Shown: one piece after another, positions 43,656-52,944 of the stretch
Numbering within the stretch: position 1 is the first letter of the stretch
How the letters are laid out: every line of letters begins with the position of its first letter
Assembly (NCBI GenBank): GCA_041685115.1
Contig: JAWLGK010000011.1
Coordinates: forward strand, 1 to 64,000
DNA length: 64,000 nucleotides
Direction: 5' to 3'
Source of the DNA: JALOAT01 sp041685115
GTDB lineage: Bacteria; Pseudomonadota; Gammaproteobacteria; Thiohalomonadales; Thiohalomonadaceae
Program-made: the position numbers and the translations under genes
Notes under the pieces: generated by a model
What the model was told of the DNA's origin: nothing
Seen by the model: only the letters and a program-made list of their open reading frames with translations
The model's database searches: none

Positions 43656-44615
43656 TCAACGGATGGTCTCGCCGCGCGCCTGCTCTTCGGCGTGATAGGA
43701 GGAGCGCACCATGGGGCCGCTGGCGACGCGGGAAAAACCGAGTTCCAGGGCGATGGTGCGCAGGCGCTCGAAGCCCTCCGGCGGCACGTAGCGCTCCACC
43801 GGCAGGTGATGGCGGGACGGTTGCAGGTATTGGCCCAGGGTGAGGTGATCGCAGCCATGGGCGCGCAGGTCGCGCAGCACTGCGATGATCTCGTCGTCGG
43901 TCTCGCCGAGGCCAAGCATGAGGCCCGACTTGGTGGGCAGGTCGGGGCGCAGCGCCTTGTAGCGTGCGAGTAGTCGCAGCGAGCCGGCGTAGTCGGCGCC
44001 GGGGCGCGCCTGGCGATAGAGCCGGGGCACGGTCTCCAGGTTGTGGTTGAACACGTCGGGCGGAGTGTCGCGCAGCAGCGCCAGCGCGATGTCCTCGCGG
44101 CCACGGAAATCCGGCACCAGGATCTCGATGCCGGTGTCGGGCGAGTGCGCACGCAGCGCGGCGATGCAGGCGGCGAAGTGGGCGGCACCACCGTCGCGCA
44201 GGTCGTCGCGGTCCACCGAGGTGATCACCACGAAACGCAGGCCCATGGCGCGCACGGTTTCCGCGAGGTGGGCCGGCTCGTCGGCATCGAGCGGTTCGGG
44301 GCGCCCGTGGGCCACATCGCAGAACGGGCAGCGCCGCGTGCAGATGCCGCCCATGATCATGAAGGTGGCGGTGCCGTGGTTGAAACACTCCCCCAGGTTC
44401 GGGCAGGCCGCCTCCTCGCACACCGTGTGCAACTTCTGCTCGCGCAGGATCGCCTTGATGCGCAGCACCTCGGGGCTGTTGGGCGAGCGCGCACGGATCC
44501 AGCGCGGCAGCGGCAGCCTCTCGCCGCGTGGCTCCACCTTCACCGGAATCCGCGCCACCTTGCTCGCACCCTTGAGCGGATTGGGCGGTGCGGGTCTGTC
44601 GCTGTCGTCAGTCAT
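43656..44615 (-). CDS. lipA: Lipoyl synthase
   Basis: A 319-residue radical-SAM enzyme inserting two sulfur atoms into octanoyl chains. The auxiliary cluster has C-x4-C-x5-C (CEEAACPNLGEC, about 66-77), and the radical-SAM cluster has C-x3-C-x2-C (CTRRCPFC, about 92-99). The C-terminal RSSYHAEEQ motif carries the conserved serine ligand. It follows lipB on the same strand, with a CACGGGG fold-back between them. No strong ribosome site is visible. Confidence 0.96.
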   Translation of the reverse strand: MTDDSDRPAPPNPLKGASKVARIPVKVEPRGERLPLPRWIRARSPNSPEVLRIKAILREQKLHTVCEEAACPNLGECFNHGTATFMIMGGICTRRCPFCDVAHGRPEPLDADEPAHLAETVRAMGLRFVVITSVDRDDLRDGGAAHFAACIAALRAHSPDTGIEILVPDFRGREDIALALLRDTPPDVFNHNLETVPRLYRQARPGADYAGSLRLLARYKALRPDLPTKSGLMLGLGETDDEIIAVLRDLRAHGCDHLTLGQYLQPSRHHLPVERYVPPEGFERLRTIALELGFSRVASGPMVRSSYHAEEQARGETIR

Positions 44616-44629
44616 AAGAGAAAAGCTTT

Positions 44630-44763
44630 AACACGGGGAACACGGGGGACACGGGGATCATGAAGTAATCGCGACCTTACGTCACCGCGTCATTTTTCCA
44701 CGGCGACGTGGGCAATACGAGAATCCACATGAAAACCCCGTGTTCCCCGTGTCCCCCGTGTTC
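44630..44763. repeat. Fold-back element with CACGGGGGA-unit arms
   Basis: Left arm 44630-44657 is built from ACACGGGGA and GACACGGGG units, and right arm 44735-44763 from their complement CCCCGTGT. The loop is about 77 bases. The right arm ends at the lipB stop codon. It has the same design as the CGCGGAGG elements but a different unit. Confidence 0.75.
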
Positions 44764-45391
44764 AGGCTTTTTCTTCCAACCGATAGCCCTGCGCCGCTGC
44801 GAAATGGCGCAGCACCGCCTCGCCTGCGGTGGCGACGTCGAGGGCGATGCCCAGTAGGGCGAGGCTGGTGACGGGCAGGCCGGCGTAGCCGCAGGGGTTG
44901 ATGCGGGCGAAGGGGGCGAGGTCCATGGCCACGTTCAGGGCGAGGCCGTGGTAGCTGCAGCCGCGGCGCACGCGCAGGCCGAGGGAGGCGATCTTGGCGC
45001 CGTTTACGTACACGCCCGGTGCGTCCTGGCGGGCCGCGGCGGTGACGCCGTGCTCCGCGAGCAGGGTGATGACGGCCTGTTCCATGGCGCTGACGAAGGC
45101 GCGCACGCCCAGACCACACCGGCGCAGGTTTACCAGGAAATAGACCACTGCCTGGCCCGGGCCGTGATAGGTCACCTGGCCGCCGCGATCCACCTGCACC
45201 AGCGGGATGTCACCGGCATCGAGCACGTGCTCGGCGCGGCCGTTGAGTCCCTGGGTGAATACGGGCGGGTGCTCCACCAGCCAGACCTCGTCCGGTGTGG
45301 CCTCGCCGCGCGTGTCGGTGAAGGCCTGCATGGCGTGCCACACCGGTTCGTAGGGCTGCCGCCCCAGGCGGCGCACGCGCAGCGGCTTCAC
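44762..45391 (-). CDS. lipB: Octanoyl-ACP:protein octanoyltransferase
   Basis: A 209-residue LipB. It keeps VDRGGQVTYHGPGQ (about 68-81), the ligand-binding loop, and the conserved Cys and Lys in INPCGYAGL and NGAKIASLGLRV. It moves octanoate from acyl carrier protein to lipoyl domains, the step before LipA. GTG start at 45391 overlaps the ybeD stop. The stop lies at the edge of a repeat arm. Confidence 0.95.
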   Translation of the reverse strand: MKPLRVRRLGRQPYEPVWHAMQAFTDTRGEATPDEVWLVEHPPVFTQGLNGRAEHVLDAGDIPLVQVDRGGQVTYHGPGQAVVYFLVNLRRCGLGVRAFVSAMEQAVITLLAEHGVTAAARQDAPGVYVNGAKIASLGLRVRRGCSYHGLALNVAMDLAPFARINPCGYAGLPVTSLALLGIALDVATAGEAVLRHFAAAQGYRLEEKA

Positions 45392-45651
45392 AGCGCCATG
45401 GACACCAGTGGGCAGGCGGTGAGCTCGCGGTACAGCGCGTCGAGCTGTTCGCGGCTGTGCGCGCGGAAGTTGAAACTGAGCGCGGTGTAATTCCCGCCGC
45501 TGCTGGCGCGCACGCTGATGGCGCCCTCGCTGAGGTCCGGCACGTGGCGGCGCACGATGGCGATCACCTCGGCCTCGAAGTCCGGACCGGCACGGCCCAT
45601 GACCTTGAGCGGAAAATCACAGGGAAATTCGAGCAGGGATTCGGTGGTCAT
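45388..45651 (-). CDS. ybeD: YbeD/DUF493 regulatory protein
   Basis: An 87-residue protein with the ferredoxin-like fold of the YbeD/DUF493 family (YALSFNFRAHSREQLDALYRE-type segment, about 57-77). It sits between dacA/dat and lipB as in E. coli, where it is thought to modulate lipoate or amino-acid metabolism. ATG at 45651; an earlier in-frame start lacks the family opening. Its stop overlaps the lipB GTG. Confidence 0.9.
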   Translation of the reverse strand: MTTESLLEFPCDFPLKVMGRAGPDFEAEVIAIVRRHVPDLSEGAISVRASSGGNYTALSFNFRAHSREQLDALYRELTACPLVSMAL

Positions 45652-45698
45652 GGGGCGATCATGCCAGAGCATGGTTGGTCCGTCACAGGAGAAAAGCA

Positions 45699-45830
45699 TT
45701 GACCACGGGGGACACGGGGAATTATCAGGTGCATTTTTTCGTGCCCGCGTTGCTCACGGTTCTTGGCGCTCCTGCGGGCGGAACAGCCACCGCACGGGTT
45801 TTTCAATACCCCCGTGTTCCCTGTGGTTCA
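45699..45830. repeat. Short fold-back element with CACGGGG units
   Basis: Left arm 45699-45722 (GACCACGGGGGACACGGGGA) and right arm 45808-45830 (CCCCCGTGTTCCCTGTGGTT) are complementary with a few mismatches; the loop is about 85 bases. It lies between the D-amino acid aminotransferase gene and ybeD and belongs to the same family as the 44.6-44.76 kb element. Confidence 0.65.
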
Positions 45831-45848
45831 TGCTTTATGCCTTTCTCT

Positions 45849-46715
45849 TCAATGCACTTCGCCGCGGCGGAAGGCGTCCTTGTAGGCGCGGTACAGGTCG
45901 CTGACCTGGGCCCACAGCGGGCCCGGGCGGCCGTTGCCCACGGGCAGGCCGTCCACGTGGGTGACCGGCACCACGTCCTTGTTGGAACTGGTGAGCCACA
46001 CCTCGTCGGCACGGCGCAGGGCGTCCACGGTGATCTTGGACTCGCTACAGGGAATGCCGGCCTCGGTGCACAGCTCCACCACTACGTCACGGGTGATGCC
46101 CGGCAGTAACAAATGGCTCTTGGGCGGGGTGACCACGTGGCCACGGGTGACCATGAACACGTTGCTGGCCGCGCCCTCGGTGATCTCGCCCTCGCGCACC
46201 AGGATGGCCTCGGCGGCGCCGCTGTCCAGGGCCTGCTGGTGCAGCAGCACGTTGGGCAGCAGGGTGATGGCCTTCACGTGGCAGTGTGCCCAGCGGATGT
46301 CTTCCACGGTGATGGCCTTCACCCCGGTCTGCGCCGACGGTTCCGGCGGCAGCAGCGGCTGGCTCATGGCGAACACGGTCGGCAGCGCATGGAGCGGGAA
46401 GGCGTGCTCGCGTGCTGCCACGCCACGGGTCACCTGTAGATAAAGGGACTGGTCACCCGCGCCGTTGCGGGTGATGAGGTCAGTGAGGACGTCCTCCCAG
46501 CGACGGTGGGTGAGCGGATTGGCGAGGCGGATCTCGGTGAGGCTCTGATCCAGACGCAGCAGGTGGGCCTCCAGCCGGAACGGGCGTCCGCCGTACACCG
46601 GGATGACCTCGTAGACCCCGTCGCCGAACAGAAAACCGCGGTCGAGCACGGAGACCTTCGCTTCAGCGGCCGGCAGGAACTCGCCATTGAGGAAGACGAT
46701 GTCGCGTGTGCTCAT
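45849..46715 (-). CDS. dat: D-amino acid aminotransferase
   Basis: A 288-residue fold-type IV PLP enzyme. The start MSTRDIVFLNGEFLPAAEAK resembles Dat and branched-chain aminotransferases, with LDRGFLFGDGVYEV in the N-terminal domain. The lysine carrying PLP lies in HCHVKAITLLPNVL. It supplies D-amino acids for peptidoglycan or their breakdown. AAGGAG precedes the ATG. Its place between dacA and ybeD is conserved in related genomes. It could instead act on branched-chain amino acids. Confidence 0.88.
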   Translation of the reverse strand: MSTRDIVFLNGEFLPAAEAKVSVLDRGFLFGDGVYEVIPVYGGRPFRLEAHLLRLDQSLTEIRLANPLTHRRWEDVLTDLITRNGAGDQSLYLQVTRGVAAREHAFPLHALPTVFAMSQPLLPPEPSAQTGVKAITVEDIRWAHCHVKAITLLPNVLLHQQALDSGAAEAILVREGEITEGAASNVFMVTRGHVVTPPKSHLLLPGITRDVVVELCTEAGIPCSESKITVDALRRADEVWLTSSNKDVVPVTHVDGLPVGNGRPGPLWAQVSDLYRAYKDAFRRGEVH

Positions 46716-46740
46716 GCCGGCTCCTTGCGACCGCTAGGGG

Positions 46741-47880
46741 TCACTCGAACATAAGCATGAGGCCGTCCACCATTTTCCGCCACAGGTTGCCCTCGGGGAC
46801 CTCCTGCAGGGCCACCAGCGGGCGTTCGGCGATGGTGGTCTCGCCCATCTGCAGATTGAGGGTGCCGAAGCGCTGGCCCTTGCGGGTGGGCGCCTGGATG
46901 ATCCGTTCGACGGTGAGCGAGGCCTTTAGCTTGTCGTAGTGGCCGCGCGGCAAGGTCACATAGAGCTCGTCCGCGACACCGAGCGGCAGGGCGTTGGTAT
47001 CGCCCTTCCACACATGCATGGTCTTGAGTGGTTCGGCAGCGCGATAAAGCAGGCGCGTCTCGAAGAAGCGGAAGCCGTAGTTGAGCAGCTTCAGGCTCTC
47101 CTGGGCGCGGGCCTCTTCGCTGTTGGTGCCCATCACCACCGCGACCAGACGCATGTCGGCGCGTTGCGCCGAGGACACCAGGCAATAGCCGGCGGAGTCC
47201 GTATGTCCGGTCTTCACGCCGTCCACGCTGTCGTCTGACCACAGCAGGCGGTTGCGGTTGTACTGCTGGATGTTGTTGTAGGTGTAGCTCTTTTCCGAAT
47301 ACCAGCCGTAATACTCCGGGAACTCGCCGATCAGGGTATGGGTGAGCACCGCCAGGTCGCGTGCCGTGCTGTAGTGCTCCGGGTGTGGCAGTCCGGTGGC
47401 ATTGGCGAAATGGGTGCCGTGCATGCCCAGGTTGCGCGCAAGCTCATTCATGATGAGCGCGAAGCTCTCTTCACTGCCGGCGATGTGCTCGGCCAGTGCC
47501 ACGCTGGCATCGTTGCCGGACTGGATGATCATGCCCTTGAGCAGTTCTTCCACCGTGACGTCCGTGTCCACCAGCACGAACATGCGCGAGCCCGGCGTGC
47601 GCCAGGCCTTGCGGCTGATGCGCACCGTGTCTTCGAGTCGCAGTTCGCCGTTGCGTATCTCGCGGAATACCGCGTAGGCGGTCATGAGCTTGGTGAGGCT
47701 GGCCGGTTCGAGGCGCGTGTCGGCATTCTTCTCCGCGAGCACGTGGCCGCTGTGGAAGTCTTGCAGGATGAAGCCTCTTGCGGCGAGATTCGGGGCGGCC
47801 GGGGTCAACGACGCCGTGGGCTCGGCGTGCGTCAGTCCTGCGACGAACAGGAAGAAGGTGACGAATACGAGCTGTTTCAT
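46741..47880 (-). CDS. dacA: D-Ala-D-Ala carboxypeptidase (PBP5/6)
   Basis: A 379-residue low-mass penicillin-binding protein. Signal peptide 1-19; peptidase domain with SLTK (about 61-64), SGN (about 121-123) and KTG (about 224-226); a C-terminal beta domain ends in an amphipathic helix (KMVDGLMLMFE) that holds it to the outer face of the inner membrane. It removes the terminal D-Ala of pentapeptides. ATG at 47880. It lies upstream of dat in the leftward run. Confidence 0.95.
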   Translation of the reverse strand: MKQLVFVTFFLFVAGLTHAEPTASLTPAAPNLAARGFILQDFHSGHVLAEKNADTRLEPASLTKLMTAYAVFREIRNGELRLEDTVRISRKAWRTPGSRMFVLVDTDVTVEELLKGMIIQSGNDASVALAEHIAGSEESFALIMNELARNLGMHGTHFANATGLPHPEHYSTARDLAVLTHTLIGEFPEYYGWYSEKSYTYNNIQQYNRNRLLWSDDSVDGVKTGHTDSAGYCLVSSAQRADMRLVAVVMGTNSEEARAQESLKLLNYGFRFFETRLLYRAAEPLKTMHVWKGDTNALPLGVADELYVTLPRGHYDKLKASLTVERIIQAPTRKGQRFGTLNLQMGETTIAERPLVALQEVPEGNLWRKMVDGLMLMFE

Positions 47881-48002
47881 AGGCAGATGACGGCAGGGCA
47901 GGGGGGCACGACGGCCGTATTGTACTTGGCGTGTCTGCACGCGTTAAGTGCGGGTGGCCGAAATGGATGCTGGATCACGCTGTGGACGGCGCGTTCGCTC
48001 GT

Positions 48003-48040
48003 TCAGCGTGTAGGCGATCCCTCAGCGTGTAGGCGATCCC
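48003..48040. repeat. Exact 19-base tandem duplication at the rlpA end
   Basis: TCAGCGTGTAGGCGATCCC occurs twice, back to back (48003-48021 and 48022-48040). The rlpA stop codon is the first triplet (TCA, read as TGA) of the second copy. The duplication probably arose by slippage and leaves the protein end intact. Confidence 0.85.
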
Positions 48041-48954
48041 TTTACTACGCGCGGGGTCCCGACGCCGAGCGCTGTGATGCGGGCGGCGAGCTGCGTGGCC
48101 TGTTCCGCATCGGGCAGCGGCCCGAGCCGTACCAGATAGAGCACGCCGTGGGTCGCGTGCGGTGTTTCGAGCAGATGCGCCGCGACCAGGGGCTCGTGTG
48201 TGGTCAGTTGGGCGCGCAGGCGCTCCGCGTTGTCGCGGTTGGCGAAGGCGCCGACCTGCACGTAGTGAGCAACACCGGTCGGTGGCACTGTGGCCGAGCC
48301 CGGCGCGCCGGCCGGCGGGGGCGCAGGCGTTGCGGCCACGTCCACGGCCACCGCGGCGACGGGGATCGGCTGGGCGTCCTGCTCGGCGCGGAATGCCGGC
48401 TGCGGTGTCACCGTCGCAATGCTCGTGGGTGCGGTGGGCGGCGGGACCGGGGCGTTCGGATCGAGCGCACGCACCTCCACCATGGCGGTGCCGCTTTGCA
48501 CCACCCCGAGCTTGTAGGCCGCCGCGTAGGACAGGTCGATGATGCGGTCCGAGTGGAAGGGGCCGCGATCGTTCACCCGCACCACCGTACTGCGACCGTT
48601 CTGAAGGTTCGTTACGCGCACGTAGGTGGGCAACGGCAGCGAGCGGTGCGCCGCCGTCATGGCGTACATGTCGTAGATTTCGCGTGAGGAGGTGTACTGG
48701 CCATGGAACTTGGTGCCGTACCAGGAGGCCATGCCGCGTTCCACGTAACCGTCGGCCGTGGCCAGCACGCGATAGTTCTTGCCGAACACCGTGTACTCGG
48801 GCGGATTGCCGTAGCGGCTGCGCGGTTCCCAGCGGGGTACGGGCTCGGCGACGCTGCTCAGGTCCACCGCGCGCACGGGCCCGCCATCCTGAACCGGAAA
48901 CGGTGCGCAGCCGACCAGCGTCGCGCCGAGCGCGACGGCCAGGATGCGGCGCAT
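48022..48954 (-). CDS. rlpA: Septal lytic transglycosylase RlpA
   Basis: A 310-residue lipoprotein. The lipobox is ALGATLVGC (cysteine at 16). The double-psi beta-barrel (about 75-165) shows GMASWYGTKFHG and NDRGPF, the active segment. A Pro/Ala linker and a C-terminal SPOR domain (about 232-305) bind glycans without stem peptides at septa. It cuts peptidoglycan during cell division. ATG at 48954 overlaps the mltB stop by one base. A 19-base tandem duplication sits at the stop. Confidence 0.94.
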   Translation of the reverse strand: MRRILAVALGATLVGCAPFPVQDGGPVRAVDLSSVAEPVPRWEPRSRYGNPPEYTVFGKNYRVLATADGYVERGMASWYGTKFHGQYTSSREIYDMYAMTAAHRSLPLPTYVRVTNLQNGRSTVVRVNDRGPFHSDRIIDLSYAAAYKLGVVQSGTAMVEVRALDPNAPVPPPTAPTSIATVTPQPAFRAEQDAQPIPVAAVAVDVAATPAPPPAGAPGSATVPPTGVAHYVQVGAFANRDNAERLRAQLTTHEPLVAAHLLETPHATHGVLYLVRLGPLPDAEQATQLAARITALGVGTPRVVKGSPTR

Positions 48955-49961
48955 CAACGCGTCTCCCGGGCGGCGGTGCGCACGGGCGCGCCAATGGCGG
49001 CGCGAATGGCCTCGCCGAGCTGATGCACGGCCATGGCGTAGTGCAGGCTGCGGTTGTAGCGGGTGATCACGTAGTAGTTGTGGCGGGCAAGCCAGTATTC
49101 GGGACCCTTCTGGCCGTCCAGGCGCACCACTGACACCTTTTCTCCGGGCGTCGCCTGGGGCGTTTCGACGCCAAGTGCGGTCAGCTCCTTGACGGGGAGC
49201 GTGGGCTCCAGTGCGCGGCTCGCCACGGTTTCAAGCCGGGCCCGGTCGGCCAGGCGATGCACCACCGGCGCGCCGGCGCGCCAGCCGTGCATGTGGAAAT
49301 AGTTGGCCACGCTGCCGATCACATCCACGGGGTTACGCCACAGGTCGCGGCGGCCGTCGCCGTCGAAATCCACGGCGAAATGACGGAAGCTGCTGGGCAT
49401 GAACTGGGGCTGGCCCATGGCGCCGGCGTAGGAGCCGGTGAGCTCGCGCGGGTCGATGCCTTCCTCGCGGGTCATGAGCAGGTATTGCGAGAGCTGGCCG
49501 CGGAAGAATTCGCTGCGCGGCGGGTAATCGAAGGCGAGGGTCGCCAGCGCATCCAGCACGCGGTAGCGCCCGGTGTGGCGTCCGTAGCGTGTTTCGACAC
49601 CGATGATGGCCACGATGACGTGGGCCGGCACGCCGAACTCGCGCTCGGCCGCCGCCAGGGCATTGGCGTGTTCGCGCCAGAAGGCCACGCCGCCACGGAT
49701 GCGATCATCGGTGACGAAGATGGGGCGATAGTCGCGCCAGGGCTTGGCCTCGGCGGGGCGCGCAATGGCGGCGAGGATGTCGTCGCGCGTCTGTGCCTCA
49801 CCCAGCAGGTGCATCAAGCGGCCGCGGTCGAAGGCGTGTTCGCGCACCATTTCCTCGACGAAACCCTGCACCTCGCTGCGCTGGGCAAAGCTCGCCATGG
49901 CCGGCGCGCTGGCGAGCAGGGCGCCGAGGAGCAGTAGCTGTGTGCGGATCATGGGCTTCAT
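48954..49961 (-). CDS. mltB: Membrane-bound lytic transglycosylase B
   Basis: A 335-residue periplasmic transglycosylase. Signal peptide about 1-23, then the SLT-type domain. The catalytic glutamate lies in IIGVETRYGRHTG, and the motif GAMGQPQFMPSSFRHFAVDF is conserved in the MltB family. No lipobox is evident, so it may be soluble, as in some MltB relatives. It follows rodA with a seven-base gap and precedes rlpA. Confidence 0.93.
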   Translation of the reverse strand: MKPMIRTQLLLLGALLASAPAMASFAQRSEVQGFVEEMVREHAFDRGRLMHLLGEAQTRDDILAAIARPAEAKPWRDYRPIFVTDDRIRGGVAFWREHANALAAAEREFGVPAHVIVAIIGVETRYGRHTGRYRVLDALATLAFDYPPRSEFFRGQLSQYLLMTREEGIDPRELTGSYAGAMGQPQFMPSSFRHFAVDFDGDGRRDLWRNPVDVIGSVANYFHMHGWRAGAPVVHRLADRARLETVASRALEPTLPVKELTALGVETPQATPGEKVSVVRLDGQKGPEYWLARHNYYVITRYNRSLHYAMAVHQLGEAIRAAIGAPVRTAARETR

Positions 49962-49968
49962 CGTCGGT

Positions 49969-51084
49969 TCAGGTATTGACGAGCTTGCGGTGCGTCTGAA
50001 TGGACATCAGGATACCGAAACCCGTCATGAGGGTCACCAGCGAACTGCCGCCGTAACTGAGCAGCGGTAAGGGTACACCTACCACGGGCAGAATACCCGA
50101 CACCATACCGATGTTTACGAACACGTACACCAACAGGCTGATGGTGAGGCTGCCGGCGAGCAGCCGGCGGAAGGTGTCCTGGGCGTTGATGGCGATGTAC
50201 AGCCCGCGCGAGATCACAAAAAAGTAGATGGCCAGCAGCAGCACCGCGCCGAGCAGACCGAACTCCTCGCCGAATACCGCGAAGATGAAATCGGTGTGGC
50301 GTTCGGGCAGGAACTCCAGGTGCGACTGGGTACCGTTCAGCCAGCCCTTGCCGTAGACCCCGCCGGAGCCGATGGCGATCTTGGACTGGATGATGTGATA
50401 GCCGGCGCCGAGCGGATCACTCTCGGCATCGAGGAAGGTGATGATGCGCCGGCGCTGGTAATCGTGCAGTCCGTAGAGCCAGGCGAGTACCACGGTGGGG
50501 ATAAAGGCCAGGAAGGCGTAGCCCACCAGGCGCCAGCGGATGCCCGCGAACAGCAGTGCAGTGGCGCCGGCGCTGCCGATGAGCAGGGCGGTGCCCAAAT
50601 CGGGCTGCTTGGCCACCAGGGCGAACGGCACGAGGAACAGCACCACCGCCCAGAACACCTGGGACAAGCGCGGCGGCAGCGGTTTCTCTGCGAAATACCA
50701 GGCGACCATGGCGGGTACCGCCACTTTCATCAATTCCGAGGGCTGGAAACGCACGATACCGAGCTCGAGCCAACGCTGCGCGCCCTTGCCGATGACGCCG
50801 GTGATCAGTACCGCCACCAGCGCGGCGAGGCCGATGCCGTAGAACCAGGGTGTCCAGCGGTGCAGCGCCGAGGGCGGGATTTGTGCCACCGCGAGCATCA
50901 CGCCGAAGCCGATGCCCAGGCGCGCCAGCTGGCGCAATACCACGTCCATGTCCTGACCGCCGGCGCTGTAGAGCGTCACCAGGCCGAGGCCAGCCAGCAG
51001 CAGCAGGCCCACGAGCAGGGGCACGTCGAGGTGCAGGCGTTTGGCCCACAGCGCCGTGGCGGGCGTGTCGGTAAACGTGTTCAC
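49969..51084 (-). CDS. rodA: Peptidoglycan glycosyltransferase RodA
   Basis: A 371-residue SEDS protein with about ten helices that polymerises glycan strands in the elongasome. The conserved PxxQxxxLxxxTGxxLP pattern has its match in the C-terminal part (PLLSYGGSSLVTLMTGFGIL near 340-359). GTG start at 51084 overlaps the mrdA stop by four bases. It partners PBP2 and is directly downstream of it. Confidence 0.96.
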   Translation of the reverse strand: MNTFTDTPATALWAKRLHLDVPLLVGLLLLAGLGLVTLYSAGGQDMDVVLRQLARLGIGFGVMLAVAQIPPSALHRWTPWFYGIGLAALVAVLITGVIGKGAQRWLELGIVRFQPSELMKVAVPAMVAWYFAEKPLPPRLSQVFWAVVLFLVPFALVAKQPDLGTALLIGSAGATALLFAGIRWRLVGYAFLAFIPTVVLAWLYGLHDYQRRRIITFLDAESDPLGAGYHIIQSKIAIGSGGVYGKGWLNGTQSHLEFLPERHTDFIFAVFGEEFGLLGAVLLLAIYFFVISRGLYIAINAQDTFRRLLAGSLTISLLVYVFVNIGMVSGILPVVGVPLPLLSYGGSSLVTLMTGFGILMSIQTHRKLVNT

Positions 51085-52943
51085 AGCGGCTTGTCCTCGG
51101 GCGACGGAAGCAGGAAGCGGTCCATCACCTTGCGGGCGATGGGCGCGGCCACGGCGCTGCCGCCGCCGCCGTTTTCCACCAGTACGGCGATGGCGATGCG
51201 CGGGTCGTCCACGGGGGCGAAGGACACGAATACGGCGTGGTCGCGCAGCTTCTTGGCCACCTTTTCCTCGTCGTATTCCTCGTCCTGCGCCAGGCCGAAC
51301 ACCTGCGCCGTGCCGGTCTTGCCCGCCATGCGGTAGGTCACGCTGCGGGAGATGCCGCGCGCGGTGCCATGCACACCGTGCACCACGTCGGCCATGGCCT
51401 CGGTGATGCGCTGCCAGTGGTCGGGGCTTTTCACCGGCACGTCTTCCAACGGCTTGCGCGTGGGGAGCGCGCGGTGGCCCGTGGCCGGGTCCTCGATGGC
51501 GGCGACCACCTGTGGGCTGAGGCGCTTGCCGCCGGAGGACAGGGTGGCCACGTGGGCCGAAAGCTGCAACGGCGTGGCCAGTAAAAAGCCTTGGCCGATG
51601 CCGGTGATCAGCGTCTCGCCCGGATACCAGGGCTGATGGTGCACGCGGCGCTTCCAGTCGCGGGTGGGCAACAGGCCCGCGGCCTCGCCCACGATGTCGA
51701 TGCCGGTGCGTTCGCCGAAGCCGAAGTGGCGTAAGTAGTCCGTGAGTTTGTCGATGCCCATGTTCAGGGCGAGGTCGTAGAAATACACGTCACAGGACTG
51801 GGCGATGGCATCGTGCAGGACCACCGGCCCGTGGCCTGTCTTGCGCCAGTCGCGGTAGCGGCGCGAGTCACCCTCCAGGGTGTAATAACCACGGCAAAAT
51901 ACCGCATCGTTCGGCTTGACGGTGCCGGTCTCGAGTCCACCCAGGCCAATGACCGGCTTGATGGTGGAACCGGGCGGATACTGGCCGCGCAGGGCGCGAT
52001 TGAACAGCGGCCGATCGGGCGAATCGGCGAGGGCGCGGTAGGTCTCGGCGTCGATGCCGTTCACGAACAGGTTGGGGTCGTAGCCCGGCATGCTCACCAG
52101 CGCGAGCACCGCGCCGGTCTGGGGATCGATGGCCACCAGGGCGCCATGCTCGTCGCCGAAGGCCTGTTCGGCGGCCACCTGCAGGCGCAGGTCGATGCTC
52201 AGGTGCAGGTTCTTGCCGGGGATGGGCGGCGTGCGCTGCAGTACGCGCAGGGCGCGGCCGCGGGCGTTGGTTTCTACCTGTTCGTAGCCGACCTTGCCGT
52301 GCAGCACGTCTTCGTAGCTGCGTTCCACACCCACCTTGCCGATGTGGGTGGTGGCGGCGTAGTTGGAGGTGTCGATGCTCTTCAGTTCCGGTTCGGCGAT
52401 GCGCCCCACATAGCCGACGATGTGGGAGGTGTGGGTGTCCCAGGGATAGTGGCGCGACAGGCGCGAGCTGATCTCCACACCGGGCAGGCGATGGCGGTTC
52501 ACTGCGATGGTGGCCACCTCCTCGTCGTTGAGCTTGAAGCGTAGCGGCACCTTTTCGAAACGCCGCCGGCGCTTGAGTTCCACGTAGAAGCGATCCAGAT
52601 CGGACTCAGTGAGGGTGATGAGTTCGCCCACTGCCGTGAGTGTCGCCGGGATGTCCGTCACGCGTTCGGGGATGATCTCCAGCGTGAAGGTCGGCAGGTT
52701 CTCGGCGAGCACCACGCCGTTGCGGTCGAAGATGAGGCCGCGCGTGGGCGGGAGCGGCTGGATATTGACCCGGTTGGCCTGCGACAACGTGGTGAAGTGC
52801 TCGTGCTGGCCCACCTGCAAATAGAGCAGGCGTGCAACCAACAGCAGCAGCAGCAGGGCGGTCAGGGTGCCCGCGAGGATCGCGCGGGCGCGAAACAGGG
52901 AGGTTTCCCGAAAGGAATCCTTGAGGGTGATGCCGCGGACCAC
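51081..52943 (-). CDS. mrdA: Penicillin-binding protein 2
   Basis: A 620-residue class B transpeptidase of the elongasome. TM anchor about 22-42, pedestal domain to about 240, transpeptidase domain with STIK (PPGSTIKPVIG), SCD and KTG (MAGKTGTAQ). It crosslinks glycan made by RodA during elongation. GTG start at 52943, just after the mreD stop; both are in the leftward mre-mrd run. Confidence 0.96.
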   Translation of the reverse strand: MVRGITLKDSFRETSLFRARAILAGTLTALLLLLLVARLLYLQVGQHEHFTTLSQANRVNIQPLPPTRGLIFDRNGVVLAENLPTFTLEIIPERVTDIPATLTAVGELITLTESDLDRFYVELKRRRRFEKVPLRFKLNDEEVATIAVNRHRLPGVEISSRLSRHYPWDTHTSHIVGYVGRIAEPELKSIDTSNYAATTHIGKVGVERSYEDVLHGKVGYEQVETNARGRALRVLQRTPPIPGKNLHLSIDLRLQVAAEQAFGDEHGALVAIDPQTGAVLALVSMPGYDPNLFVNGIDAETYRALADSPDRPLFNRALRGQYPPGSTIKPVIGLGGLETGTVKPNDAVFCRGYYTLEGDSRRYRDWRKTGHGPVVLHDAIAQSCDVYFYDLALNMGIDKLTDYLRHFGFGERTGIDIVGEAAGLLPTRDWKRRVHHQPWYPGETLITGIGQGFLLATPLQLSAHVATLSSGGKRLSPQVVAAIEDPATGHRALPTRKPLEDVPVKSPDHWQRITEAMADVVHGVHGTARGISRSVTYRMAGKTGTAQVFGLAQDEEYDEEKVAKKLRDHAVFVSFAPVDDPRIAIAVLVENGGGGSAVAAPIARKVMDRFLLPSPEDKPL

Positions 52944-52944
52944 G

